A DNA stretch of 64,000 nucleotides from Camarhynchus parvulus (taxonomy: Eukaryota; Chordata; Aves; Passeriformes; Thraupidae). The stretch is from assembly GCF_901933205.1 (NCBI RefSeq), contig NC_044577.1, positions 4,785,321-4,849,320 of the forward strand. Direction: 5' to 3'. The translations under genes were made by a program, and so were the position numbers. Position 1 is the first letter of the stretch. Every line of letters starts with the position of its first letter. The notes beneath the pieces are model-generated. The model worked only from the letters and a program-made list of their open reading frames with translations, was not told the origin of the DNA and did no database searches. Positions 23,401 to 36,119 of this stretch are shown one piece after another.

Positions 23401-24289
23401 GAAGGTGTACCTGAAACTCCTAACTTCTCTTCACATTTGTAGATCTGCAATTAACAAGTGGTGAATTCATTTCTAATTTTCAGTGCAGAACAAATCCCTT
23501 CAAATGTCTTCCAAATCTCCAGACCTGGGACTGTACAAAGAAAGCAGGAGCAGACTGACAGAGATTAATTTATTTTACAGTTCTGAATTGTTGAGATGAC
23601 AAATGCACAAACTTATTCCAATGAGTGAAGCCAACAGTGTGGAAACAATTGCCTCCCAGTCTCTCAGCTACACCTTGTAACAGCAGCCATGCTCCATGGC
23701 AATCCACACCTCTCTGTGCAGCTGCCTCAGGTGCCTCTGGCTGGGGAAAGCACCAAGTTTGGCCCTAATAAGCTCATTTATGTTCATCACTGACCTGTGC
23801 AAGAACTTCCTCTTAAATTAGGCCTAAGTGGTTTTGATTCACCTATGTTGTTACAACGGACTGGAGAAAAAGCACATGGTGTGCTGGAAGGAGAGTGGGA
23901 TCCAGGAGCAGGTCAGACTGCACTTTATGTGAAGCCTTGCTCTCCACCATCTTTCTAGACACTCTTCAGCAGCCATTGCACCAACAGTACATAACTTACA
24001 GACTTGCAGATTTTGGGCAGTCATGAGTGTTCATAAAGTGGCACAAAGACATGTGAAACAGCAGAAGGAGGAGGAACTATAAGATGTCACCTCAAGGGGA
24101 AGTTAACTGAGAACTTTTGACCTCCCTTTCTCCAGGAGGTGCTCAGCTCTGGTGCACCAACCAGACCAGTCTGTGTCTGTACTGACTGCACCCTGGCACG
24201 CTGTCAACTGAGGCAAGGAACATGCCAGAAACCCACTGATCTCTGCAGACAGGGTTGTAAATCATGATGATGGGAGTCTGGTGTATGTG

Positions 24290-24690
24290 CTGGGGGGAAT
24301 CTCTCCTATCATCCTGATGCCTTTTCACTGGTCCTAAAATCAGGAGCCAGACACAGTTAGGGTGGTAAAAAGGGGTTACCTTTGTAAGGATCCTTAGATG
24401 CACAATTCACCAAGTGGAAAACACCAAAGTTGTACACACAGAATAATGTGTATACATTTTTATAGGGTTTACAAATTAGCATATCTGACAAGAATCCCCA
24501 ATTAGAAGCATAACTGGTAAGGTAATTCCACAGTCCAACTCTTTTTCAAATTCCCCCTCCTCTAGACAGGGACTAAACTGTTTATAAAAATATGTCTGGA
24601 AGAGCTGGTCTCAACCTTGGTTCCCAGGAAGAACCAAGATAAGCTAGGAGCCTCAGACCCCCAGCTTGGAACCTTTGGAATGTGTTTTGT
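24290..24690 (-). mobile_element. LTR-like sequence, minus strand (tentative)
   Basis: Read on the minus strand this has a TATAAA-like box (CCTATAAAAATG) near 24465 and an upstream stretch of about 200 bases with the look of a retroviral U3 region. I cannot define terminal TG/CA ends or a target duplication, and I do not recognise a named family. It sits directly beside the better supported LTR at 24770. Confidence 0.3.
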
Positions 24691-24769
24691 CTTTCTGCTT
24701 ATCAGGTAGGGTCAGGAAAAGTACTGGAGATAGGCTACAAATACAATAATAGGATACAGAGCTACAAAT

Positions 24770-25484
24770 TGTATTAGGTTGGAAATGCAAGATGTGGCTG
24801 GGGGGTGTGTATTCCATGGCCATCTGTTAGAACCAGGTGGGGCAGTCATCTTCTGTTAATTGGGCCACCTGTTAGAACCAGGTGGGTTCTTTATCTCTTC
24901 CACACCCATCCTCCCTCCAGGAGATCTCTTCTGTTCATGGCCAGTGAGTGTCCCTGCATGGCTGATAAAATTCCATCATCCCATGGGGAGATGCTCTGCC
25001 CAGGGGAGGAGCCCCAAGCATTCCTACCTGGATACAATCTGACATTTGGAACAGCACAGCAGCCTTTGCCCACTGCATTCCCAGAGGAGCAGCTTTCTTC
25101 TCCCCTGCATTCCCAGAGGGAGCCCAGGCCCATCTCCAGCAGCCCTGGAGCTTCAGAGGAAAACTCCCACCTTGTGCAGGATCCTGCTCCAGCAGAACCA
25201 CAGCTGGCACTGCAGGAGGGCTGAGCCACCATGGGATGGGACTGTGCCACCACCCTGACACACAGGGGGTCAGGGCCCTGTTCTGACTCTCTCAGTGCTG
25301 TTTTGTGTTACTGCATTTTTATTTTTCCTTATAAAGAACTGTTATTCCTACTCCCATATCTTTGCCCAAGAGCCCCTTAATTTCAAAAATTATTATAATT
25401 CAGAGGGAAGGGGTTTACATTTTTTCCATTTCAAGGGAGGCTCCTGCCTTCCTTAGCAGACACCTGTCTTTTCAAATCAAGACA
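24770..25484 (+). mobile_element. Solo LTR of an endogenous retrovirus-like element
   Basis: The 715-base stretch starts TG and ends CA and is flanked by the four-base direct repeat AAAT (24766-24769 and 25485-25488). Its right third, with CTTATAAAGAACTGTTATTCC near 25330 and CTTCCTTAGCAGACACC near 25450, is a sequence I recognise as a common LTR end in songbird genomes. No gag, pol or env frame is attached, so it looks like a solo LTR left by recombination. The left end rests on the TG and the short direct repeat only, so family and exact borders are uncertain. Confidence 0.6.
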
Positions 25485-28126
25485 AAATTTATGTGTAAAA
25501 ACACAGAGAATATATAAAAGAAGACAAGGCAAAAAAAATCAATTCATCATTAATCCAAACTGATTTTGAAGCTAAAATACCCATTTCAAGCCTCTTCATC
25601 TGCCCACCTCTGAGATGTCTTACCAGGGCCAGTCTATTTTATCACCTAATGAACAAGCCTATTCTCCTTGCAAGCATTTCTGTGGTTTTTGGAAAGCATC
25701 TACTGAATAGTGGTGTCATCAATTTGTTCAAAATTTCTGACTCATTACTAATTGCATTTTGTTTTCTACAATTTAGGAAGATGGTGAAGTTCTTCCTTAA
25801 TCTTCATAAAAACCTTCATAGAACATTTCATGCTTTAGCATGGCTTAGATATTTCTTTTTTCTATGTGTCATCTTACTTCTTACAAGGTGCCTGCCTGTC
25901 ACTATAATTAGTGGCATTTTAAAGCTTATGCATGTAATTCTAGTCTGTGCAGCTCCATTCACTTTGATGATGCTCTGCTGCTTCACATCCACTGAAGTTC
26001 TTGCCTGTGGCTGAGATCTTAGGTGTACATTTTAAGATAAAATTAAGAGAAATCTAGGTTAGTTTTATCCTTGGTTGCTGGTCCATGAAGCATTCTAAAT
26101 ACTCAGCCTTGCCAGGAATGAAAATACTCAATTAGTGCACTTCTGTACTCTGATATGGTACCAACCACAACCACAGACTGAATTTCAAAAGGAAAACCAA
26201 AAATCTGAACCAAAACAACAGAACAAAAAAAATCAGTCTTTGCATCTGAAACAGATTTCCAACACCCTCTCCCAGCTCTCCATGCTTCCCTTGGGCTGTC
26301 TCAGAAATAACAGATGCAAATGGGTTACTTTTGAAAGCACAGTATTTCCTCCCCAGCTGATGCAGTGTGAAAATCCATCTGAAGCCCAGCAGACATACCC
26401 ATGAGCAAGTCTCCTCTGAGCTTTGCCAGCAATGATCCATTTCACCATACTGTACCATAAAGAGAAAACCAGACAAGCACCTCCTGGCTGCACCACAGAG
26501 CAGAGAAGGCCCACTGCAGAATACCAATTAAAGCATGTTTCAAACCCTCTATTCCTAGGAGGAGCTTAATGCAGTGCAAAGTTAGCTTGTTTCTTCCCCT
26601 AAAACCATTCTCTTCACACACCACACTCACACAACCCCCATCAGGTGGAATGATTTCTCTCCTTTTCTTTGTTTCTGTGCCTGGCAAGTCAGAGCTGAAG
26701 GAAAATCAGTCTGCTGTCTGATGAGCTTTTGATAAAATTCCAGGCTGAAGCACTGCACCTCTTGATTTATTTAGCATTCAAACAGCCCCAAGAGCTTCTT
26801 CAGTTTTGCAACCCAGCCTCTGGCAGTTTCAAAGAGCAGCTTTCTCTAGAACAGCTCGAAGTTAAGAGAAGCCATGCTCAAATATACCACTGGTAAAAGG
26901 ATAGTCTGTCTCAAAATGACACTTTTGGGCCGCCTATCTGTACTCCTTTAGTGATTTGCATGTTATGTTTATGTACTTAACTTGCCTAAATATATGCTGG
27001 GTTTTTCTCTGCTTGTTTTTCCTGTTGCTATCAGCACTTCCAGTTCAGGTTAACAAGAAGCTTTCTGTTTGTTTCATGTATCATCACTAAAAGCAAATAG
27101 CAGATAACAGCTCATTTCAGCCAGGGTAATATTGCTACCAGACATTAAAGAACTAAGCAGACACAAGGAAATGAAATTAGCTTTCATGTGCTGCTCTCAC
27201 AGACCCTCTAAAATTCAACTGCAGAAACTGGAAAAGAATTATCCTAAAACCTCTTGTCTAGACTGAGCAACTATGGCATAAAGGAGACATGAAGGAAAAA
27301 TTTAGTGAGCTTCTCTTTCCTTAACCCACAGCTCAGTGGCTACATAATACTGGAACTAAAAAATGCTTTAGCTTCAGTGATGTGCAGATTTCCCCTGTAA
27401 TGCCCACAGCAGTGAAATGCCATCTTGTGCCATCCTGTGCCATCCTTCACTGCTCAAAGACTCTGAGCAGTTCTTTAGAGCTGCTAAGGAAATTTAGCTG
27501 TCTAGGCATGGTGACTACAAAGAAACACAATTTGCTGTGGCCTCCTGGTTCTTGTATAATTGTCACAGTCCAGAGAGAATGACAGAGAGGAGGAGGACAG
27601 GGTGCCATGGTGCTGGTTTTGGGCCCTAAGTCCAACAGCTGGGCCTGTAAGAGGAATGCTAATCCAGAAGCACAGTCTGAATTTGTGTTGCTGGAGCCCC
27701 TGCACACCCATATCTACTACATGATATGGCAAATGGAGTGGAGCTCCCATGCAAAATAATCACACCTGTCAAAATAAACGCAGGAGCACCTTTGCTGAGG
27801 CATTACCTCCTTGACTTTATGAGTAACTGGCTCCTCAAATCCTGGAAAGTACTGAATGTGGTAACTTACCATGAAAATAGATCAACACCTTAGAGATATC
27901 TCACTGTTTAAAATATGAGCCTGCTCTTTTTCTCTGGAAGACCTACAGCAGGCACAGTTGAGTTCTGAAGATTGTCCTCTTCTCTGCCATTTAACATCAC
28001 TTAAACAAACAAGAGATTTGGAGAACACAAGTAGCTTTATAAGGCAACTCAAAATGTCTTCTATCACAAAGGTGCACACAAAAGAGTAAATAACATATGG
28101 GTGAACATTAGGAGTGGAATCCTTAC

Positions 28127-28470
28127 CTGCCCTCCTTTAGGCTGGTATTTGATATTATCTGTTGACCCAATTTTGGACCTGACATTCTTGAGGTCAGGTA
28201 GAGGCTGATTAATAACTCGTAGCTGCTTTGGAGTGGCTGGAGATTTAGGAGGAGTGCGAATTATGGCAACTTTTTTCTCAGTAGGTACCAGTATTGCAGA
28301 TTTGGGGGTCCCAGGAGTGTGGGGAGTTCTGGAGTAACTGGGTGTCCCAGGAGTGCCTGGGGTACGGGAGGCATAGCTTGGTGGTGTCCCTGGAGTGATG
28401 GCAGTGGAGCCAGGAGTAGTGGGGGTAGAAGTTCCACTTTTTCCCGTTCTGCTACGAATTGGCTCTGATC
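28127..28470 (-). CDS. MAP2: MAP2 exon for proline-rich region and tubulin-binding repeat 1
   Basis: This 344-nt exon enters in phase 1 and leaves in phase 0. It starts [20 protein letters not shown], runs through several TPGTP and TPKS motifs ([10 protein letters not shown]) and ends with repeat 1, [20 protein letters not shown]. The proline-rich part is a target of proline-directed kinases in the family, and KIGS is the MARK site. Mammalian MAP2 has VKSKIGS where this has VRSKIGS, a conservative change. The donor is GTAAGG and the acceptor ATGTAG. Confidence 0.98.
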
Positions 28471-30550
28471 CTACATGCAAGAAAAAAACAGCTTTAGAGC
28501 CACAGAAGTACAGCTCTTCTTCCCTTTGTACTCCCAAAAGTGCATCCCTGTGTGCCAAGCAAGACACAGCTCTTCAGGCAGCAGCGCTGCTGCTGGAACA
28601 GCAGCTGGAATGGATCTCTCTGTGTCTTACTTGGCTAATCAACCTGCCAGGAATTACCTGGCCATGAGAGGTTGAGCTCTCCATTCTGTACCACAGCAGT
28701 GCTTCCCACAATACCTCTGCTTCCTGCAAAGCTGCCTAAACAAGGCACATCGTCACATTTATTTCCATTTTGGGCAAAGGACAAGAAGCATCCTTGGAAT
28801 CCAACCTCTGGGACTTGATCCAACCAATTTCAGTGGATCTGGGCAATAAACTAGAAAGCAGTAAAAATTCTGATGATATTCCTGAAATTAAAAACTGTGA
28901 GTGCCTGGCTGGAGCTGTTTCTCATACCACTGCTGGAAAAGTGCAGATGAACCCCAGGTGAGCATTCAACTGATGCACAAGCTATGGCTCTGTTGTGTGG
29001 ATGGGTAGATGTCCTCACATTCAATTGCTGTTTTTCATTAGTGCTGTGAAAGAAAACCATTACCACAGGCAACCTTGATAAAAAGTCACATTCTACTTAC
29101 ATTTGCATGCAAGTAAAAAAACCTCAACTCTATCATTTTGTAGCAGCTCCATTCAGTGTTTATGGCATTGTCAGTTCTTTTCACTGGGCACAAGGATCAG
29201 TCTAGCTGTGCTTTCTGCCACCAGCTCTGCTTCTAACTCTCAAACATAAATAAACAGAAGCTGAGATATCTCCAAAGCAAAATTTTGCTGAGAATACTTA
29301 CGGAGAGAAAGATCAAGGTAACTCTCAAATCCTGGGAGCCCCAATGCCAAATGGGTGCATGTATGTTTTCCCTCTTCAAATGTTCAGAAATTATAAATCC
29401 AATGGGTCCCTCAAAACCATCCAGAGGGACTAAACACATCCTTATTTTAAGTATTACCACTCTGTTTGTGCAACGATGGTGGCCCAAACCCAATGCACTC
29501 CTGTCTCTGGGGCTCAGGAGACACTCCTTGCTCTACATGATTCATTAAGCAGACTGAACATACTCCACTCACCTCCCATTTCCCTGAATGGGTTTCCTTC
29601 TTTCCAAACCAACCCTGAAGCTTCTCACTATACCATCTGAAACAGCAAGTGAATTTTTTTTCCCCACCTCCTCTTTGCAGGTCTGGTGTGTTTACTTTTC
29701 ATTCCTCAGCCCTTCACCACCTGCCAAACACTTAATGGCCTCTCACTCCTGGTCAGGAGAATGGGCTGGCTGCTGTGGCAGCTGGAGGTCACTCTGCTTT
29801 CAAAGGGTCTCTGTTTCACCTTTGGTGCATCACTTATGACTATTTTTGCAGAATTTAATCATCTACTTTCCTTAAGATGTCTTAAAAAGGGCTGAGATTG
29901 GTTTCTAAAGAGAGAAGACAGAAACTCCTATTGGAAAGCAGGAAGCCACATGTAGATTCTAAGGCCTGGCTAAAAGTTCTGGGGTTATTTAGTAAATTGT
30001 CTTTGTCCTGTAATTTATTTTGGTTTGTGATTTGATAACTTTGGTCCTCATAAAAGGAACCTAGCTGGTTCGCTGCCCCCAGTGAGTCATCCTGCTACTT
30101 AACATCTCAATTCTCAGCAGAAATTTTACGCTAGGAGTAGAGCACAGGGAGATAATTACTGGGAAGCAGCAAATAAATGACTCTAACTATCAGGTTCACT
30201 TTTCCAAGACCCATCAGAATATTTCAGGTTGTCTGCTTCAGCTTTGACTCATTATTTCTTGCTGCTATTTGTAAATGCTCTGTGCTAAACACCTCACCCA
30301 GCTCTGAGCTCCCTGCAAAGGCATTTTCTAATATCAGCAATTAGTCTGGGCAGCAGACCTTGCTCTGGGCACTGCAGGTGCATCCTGTCCCTGGTTTCAG
30401 GCACTTGGCATGTGAACAAAACCAGTTCTACAGCACACCCCAAACCCACTCCTCTCTGTCAAAGGCTGTGCAATGTGACAAATCTAATGAGGATGGAGAC
30501 AACCACAGAGGCAGAAGAAGGTTAACATGCAGAATAAAGAGACAACTCAC
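28471..30550 (-). other. MAP2: MAP2 intron
   Basis: This is a 2,080-base intron with canonical ends. I see nothing else in it beyond short open frames. Confidence 0.85.
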
Positions 30551-30704
30551 GGGTAGTCCGCCGTACTGAGGAGGAGAGAGAAGATGTGAGGGACAGGGAG
30601 TTCTCCTCTCTGTCTCTGTCTCCTGAAACACCTCGCCGAGGAGGAAGGATGGAGGAAGGCCTTGGCAGAGATGAACGCTTCTCAGGGCTCTTGCTTACTC
30701 CATC
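30551..30704 (-). CDS. MAP2: MAP2 exon, basic Ser/Pro/Arg-rich segment
   Basis: This 154-nt exon enters in phase 0 and leaves in phase 1. It encodes DGVSKSPEKRSSLPRPSSIL, then PPRRGVSGDRDREENSLSLT and a serine-rich end SSVRRTT, with the split arginine completed by the next exon. It is the start of the constitutive basic region before the proline-rich domain and is present in all MAP2 forms that I know. It follows either the 36120-36181 exon directly or the optional 32095-32268 exon. Confidence 0.96.
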
Positions 30705-32094
30705 CTACAGCAGCACAACAACAAAGGAAGGTTTAGTTTGCAAAACTCACTCTTTAGGCTATGATTTCCTGTATCTACACACAGAGGGGGAAACCTAATC
30801 CTGTGGGCCCAGTTTGCTCCTGACACAGGAACCTGCAGGGATCAGTTACCCTCCATGCTCTGCTTTAGCTCCCTGGTGCTTCTTTATTGCATCCAAACAT
30901 CTTCTGATGACCATCCTGAGACATCTACAGATATTCTTGGATCTAAATATGGATGGATCCCACAGTTGGGTCTTACTAAGGAAAAAAAGTAGGGTTTTAA
31001 AGTGCAAATTGAAAGTAAAAGAACTCTCTAGAGCTCAAGTGTGAAATTCCTATGTGAATTTACCTGCAAAGTAACTGCACCACTGGTGTCCAGACACTAG
31101 ATTGGTAGATATTGTGTGATTTTTCTATATTCAAACACTATATTGTAAATTTCTTATGGAGATAAATTTTTAGCTTCAGGTTTTGTTGGTTTTTTTCTTT
31201 TTTTTCCCCTGAGTGTGGGATTATAAATCCTGTTGTTTTAATTCCTTCTATAATAAAATGTTTACTTTTTGAAATCAGTGCATACCTTCTCTTTACCAGA
31301 GTAAAGTAAACCCCTCTTTACCATTAAGGCAATGGACATGTATGTTAGAATATTTTTGAGCTTATGGGATGGGCAGCCAAAGACAGACCAGCATAAGCAG
31401 ACATTCTTCCTAAGGACAAATGATGATAGTCCCAAACAGTAAAAGACACACCAAGTATGGCATTAAACAAAAAATGTAAGTCAATGGCAAAACCAATTTT
31501 TAAATGGGGATAGTTAACTCACCATAATGTACATTTGAAACACAAGTTAAATGTAAACATGGAGAAGCTGGAATGGATTGCCAATCATCTTTTTAAATTT
31601 ATACTGAAACTTCTTCACAAAGTCCTATGCATTGACTAAATTTGGTCCTTGAGCATTTGGATTCTGCCCTATTCTATCCCCTGCTGCTGGTAATTACAAT
31701 TGTACCCTCCTATGCTGGATGCTGAATTTGATTTCAAAAAATATTAACAGGTCAAAAATTACATTTTTTTAAACTTGAATGGCAAATTAGTCCTGGTGCT
31801 CTTTACCACCTACCCACCTGCAAATGGCTGTAACTTCTTGGCAGTTAATGAAGTAGCATCCATATGATCAACAGAAAGAAGGTATGTCTTCTAGTTATAA
31901 CTTCACTTACATTTCCTGTGGAGTATCTCTATTTTTATCCATCCTGTAGCCTGCTAATCAGTTTTCCTGCCACTGGATGTAAGTAATCCCACAGGAGCTT
32001 CACTGAGAATTACTCAAATTCAGTGGGTAGATAATGTGTTTCATGAAGTTCACCTGTGCATCTCTGACTCTCTCCACCAACGCTGCTACCTTAC
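30705..32094 (-). other. MAP2: MAP2 intron downstream of the optional 174-nt exon
   Basis: This is a 1,390-base AT-rich intron with T-rich runs near 31190-31205. I found no extra exon or mobile element. Confidence 0.85.
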
Positions 32095-32268
32095 CTTAGC
32101 ATCTGATTTTGAGTCTCTTGGGCCTGCAGAGGAGGGCCGAACAAAAAAACTGTCTGTATCCAGACATGTGGCCCTTTTAGTGGTTAATGAGCAAGCTGAG
32201 CTGGGTCTTGGAGGAAGCAATGACTTTGCTCTAGACTTTGAGGCAGGAATCTTTGACAAAGAGGCAGT
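32095..32268 (-). CDS. MAP2: MAP2 optional 174-nt exon (exon 13-like)
   Basis: This exon is open for exactly 58 codons with phase 0 at both ends, a TAG acceptor and a GTAAGG donor. It encodes TASLSKIPASKSRAKSLLPP, then a Cys/Ser/Thr-rich centre (SSACSLTTKRATCLD) and ends GPRDSKSDAK. It sits between KEKLS (36120-36181) and DGVSKSP (30551-30704) and can be skipped without a frameshift. Position and character fit the alternatively spliced exon that I recall being called exon 13 in mammalian MAP2. It is basic and rich in Ser/Thr, like its neighbours. A run of about 21 T on the minus strand lies roughly 70 bases upstream of the acceptor. Confidence 0.9.
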
Positions 32269-32335
32269 CTAGTCATGAAAAAACAAACAAAACACAACAT
32301 GAAGCTGGACAAAATGAAAACACATGCAACATGGA

Positions 32336-32357
32336 CAAAAAAAAAAAAAAAAAAAAA
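32336..32357. repeat. Homopolymer A run (T run in the MAP2 pre-mRNA sense)
   Basis: There are about 21 consecutive A on the plus strand. On the transcribed minus strand it is a long T run some 70-90 bases upstream of the acceptor of the optional exon at 32268. Confidence 0.95.
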
Positions 32358-35289
32358 GCCAAGCTATGAATAATACTTTTCCTGTGTCTGGTAATGGTCT
32401 ATGCAGATGTGACAATCATGGAAGTTTCAGTTTGTGTTGTTTGACTGAAACCACCTTGGTCTGGACAGAGTTACCAATTCTAGGAATCTGCCTTTTTCTG
32501 CAGATGATATTTGGGTCTTGTGTTATTAACTGGTGCCAGGTGTGGCATTTAACTGGTACAACTGCTGCATTAGAAGCAAGTGCAAAGCTACAGGAGCACC
32601 AAGGGACTCCAGCCCTTTAAAGTCAAAATATATCCCTCCAGGCTAAAATCAAGAATTAAACAGTGGGAATCTTAGAAGCAAAGTTACACCAGTATTCCCA
32701 CAACAGCAGGAGGACAACATGAATTCCTTCTTTTGCCACTGTGTACAGACAAAATCTCCAACATATCCCAGATACTGCTCGGTGCATTTGGTGTCACTCC
32801 ATAGAAATTCATAAATTTATATTGGCAGTATGGAGTCCTGGGATGAGGAGAGCATCCGGTAGGTTGAAAGGCTGACATGGTATGTTATTGTGAACAAATT
32901 CTTGTTTGATACCAAATAATGAAAATATCCCATTGAAAGAACAATTAAACACCAACAGGACAGACAGAAAAATCTTTGTTAATACTTAGGAGCATCTTAC
33001 TGCTTTACAAAAACCAATCTCCTTGAAACAGAATAGGGCTACTTGCTTAAGAAACATCTTTTTTTTTTTCCCACAGGTATAACTGATGTTACAAAGAGCA
33101 GTTGCAAAGGTGTTACCTTGGTAGTCCTTATCCTCTCTGTAGTCATACTTGCATGAAATTACTCACAGGAACAATCCCAATGGGCCTGTCCTCCTGGGAT
33201 TTGCACTGAACTTTAGCACTGAACTTGGCATTTGATCTCAATCAATCCCCTAGACTTTCCCATTGTTCAGAAAAGGTACATGAGCTACTTTTAAGTTGTC
33301 TTGTTAGAAAATGAGAAAAGAATGGGCTGTCCAGCTCTGACAGGCCTCTGGCTTAGGCTATATGCTCAGCCTATGGAAAACTGAGGCTGGTGTGCTGAAT
33401 GTCATCTGTGACATCATCCATGTGAGTAAGAGCTGCAGAACTGTGTATCAAGCAATTCCAGTCCCACAGTACAGCTGAGAGGAGGTCTCTTGGATGCCAT
33501 CCTCCAGACCAAGCAGCAAGACAAGAAATTAGGATGGAAGTGCTTTACTAGCAAGAACATATTCCCATAATGAGTTTTGCAGCATATTTATGCCTCTTTC
33601 TTTTTTAATACTTATTTGCTGTTTGAGAACAAACAGAAGAAAACCAGTGAAGAATTATTTTACACAGAAACTACAGAATATGTGTTTCTGTGAAATCAAA
33701 GGCTTTTCCAGACTTTGACTGGTTTGTCATAGTTTAGTTTATGGGTCTCACCCATTTGTGAAACTTTGGATCATGTTTAGAAATTCATGAAGGTATTTAT
33801 TGATACTGAAACTCTGTGGAAGCAGGGTATTTATGTTGGGTGGCCCCAAGAAGCAGACATTCTGCAAGCACCTTTCACTTGGCTTTCTGAACTAGAGATA
33901 TAACTAAGCACACATTGCTTGAGGCCCAAATCTTCATTCTGTGGTTTTCACAATTTTCAACTTGCATGCAAGGAATTACCCCTATAATGAGACTGATAAA
34001 CTCTTGTAGATTAAGGTTCTAGTCACAGTGCAAAGACTTTTCGCTCATATGGCTCAGTGTCTGCTGTAAATTCATGTATCTAATGTGGATGCTAAAGATG
34101 GACAACAATGAGATCTGTTAATGGAACAGATGGGGAAAAGGCATGGCCTTGAGCTACTGCACAGCTCTGGTTATCACAGTCTACAGTCTCTCCATGTTAC
34201 TTAGGTAACAAGGCACTTTTTAGCATCAGGAATAGCAGCAGAATCTGCCCAGAGCTGGTTAAGCAAGCAAAGAAGCTGTGTCTCAATCCCTGCAGGAAAA
34301 CTCAGTCTCTGTTAGCAATACTTCACCTCTGACCTCTGTTTTAATTTATGCTGCTGGAAGAGTCAGCTGTCCAGAGCACAAAGATCTATGTGACCCTCAG
34401 GGATTGCTGAAGTGGGGATGCAGAACTCTCATTTTATTCCAAGGTGTTCCTAACACATGGCACCTGTTTTCATCACCTCACTGTGAACTGCAGGTACACA
34501 GCTGCTTCCAGCAGATGGAACTGTTTAGCTTTTCCTGAACTTGTCCTGTGTAAACTGCAGTCTGAACATGAATAACAAAACTGACCAGGCTGGATGATCT
34601 AACATTACCAGTGGAGAGGAAAAGGCTGCACTTGAAGGACATAAAAGCTGAAAACCACAAAGAAACAAAACGACAAAAACAGGGAGAGCTCTTTATAAAA
34701 GCAGAGGCAAAGGCAAGGCACAGAAGAGAAAATGTCCAAGAGGTGTGTGTGTGGCAACCAGAGAGACAAGGCAACAGAGAGAGAAAGTAAGCAGGGGACA
34801 GCTTTCTAATGTGTGCTATAAAATAAGGGGTAGGGATAGGAAAGGTAGAAAGATAATTTCACAGAATGATTTTGCAGTGCTTGTACTAGAGCACTCCATA
34901 AGCATTGAAAATGGGCAAGTATTGGCTTCTCTTGTGCAAGTGATGATGGTCTGTCAAGAAAAGACAGTAATAAAACACGCTCAGACTCAGCCCACAAACC
35001 TGCCCGGATCTTAGTCACTTGTAAAGAAGCTCTAATAGTTTCCCAGTTCTGAGCTGGAATGGGTCAGACCTGAAAAACCATGGTTCCTCCAAAGCCTCTA
35101 AAAGTGCTCTCAGCACTACCAGTTTCTTACAATTCATAAACAGTGTGTAGCACTTCATGTGACACAGCTTTTTGATTCCCAAAAAACCGAGAGTCTGGTT
35201 TAAAAAATAAAAGAAATCACGCATGGAATATACTAGGAAATATATTAGGAAATTTAGAAAAATTCTAAAGAAATTTTTAATTGTTAATG

Positions 35290-35374
35290 CTGGGGGATGG
35301 TCCTGCTCAGGGCCAGGAGTTGGACTTGATCCTGATGGTCTCTTCCAACTCAAAATATTCTATGATTTATGATA
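35290..35374 (+). mobile_element. CR1-like LINE, short 3' end
   Basis: The stretch has GAGTTGGACTTGAT, then GGTCTCTTCCAACTC, and ends ATTCTATGATTTATGAT. This is the typical 3' end of an avian CR1 element with its terminal ATTCTATGA-type repeats. Only about 85 bases remain. It is antisense to MAP2 and lies in an intron. Confidence 0.85.
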
Positions 35375-36119
35375 ACCAAATGTGCTGCAGCTGTGAATTA
35401 GCATGTGTCACTGTCATAGCTAAAATAATCGCACAGGGGAGAGTGAGTGGAGGTTGGTTTCCTAGGGATTTTGGAGAGATGGGACAGAAAGTGCAGGGTC
35501 AGCAAGGAGCAAGGGAGTCTTTGCTTTAGAGAGTCAGACACAGGAAGCAGAAAAGGCTGTAGAGCAGCTGAAGGCAAGACAAGGCAAGGTTGTAATCTGA
35601 CAGATTATAGCACAGACAGTGGCCCAGAAGTGGTCATTGAAAGCAGTAAATGTAAATTCTTCTGGCCAGTAACTCCTACACAGGCATGGCCCCTGCAGAA
35701 CACTGGGCTGTGGAATGGCACACCAGGAGACACCCAGCAGTCCTGCAGGAGGGCTTCTGCCTTCTGTGGTTTTGGAAAACCCAGCAGTCCAGCAAGGTGA
35801 CAATGCAAACTGGGTGCTGGAGGAAGGGCCAGGATATGCAGTTTATCCCACAGAATGGCCTGGCTCAAAATGCTACCCAGACTTCAAGTCCTGCAGTTTG
35901 GAGTCTGTGTGCCCTCTGCAAACTGTCACCATCTACCACTTGAGAAGAGACTTCTAGGGTTATTCAGGAAAGGTGGTTTTCATTATCCTTTTAAATGAAT
36001 AATGAATATGGCGAACAAATTTTAAATGGAACACACAATTACTTACTGAATTAAGACAAAAATGTGAAATAAGGGCAAAAGGAGATTATAAAGATGAACA
36101 ATAAGATTATTTTACTCAC

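Larger units (their letters stand above)
17453..28126 (-). other. MAP2: Long MAP2 intron between repeat 1 and repeat 2
   Basis: This 10.7-kb intron lies between the repeat 1 exon and the alternative repeat 2 exon. It holds a solo-LTR-like element (24770-25484), a weaker LTR-like stretch on the minus strand (about 24290-24690) and a candidate alternative terminal exon (18543-18809). The rest is AT-rich with no other structure that I can name. Confidence 0.8.
32269..36119 (-). other. MAP2: MAP2 intron upstream of the optional 174-nt exon
   Basis: This 3,851-base intron contains an oligo-A/T run at 32336-32357 and a CR1-like 3' fragment at 35290-35374 on the plus strand. Open frames near 35450-35950 on both strands have no splice support. 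Confidence 0.8.
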
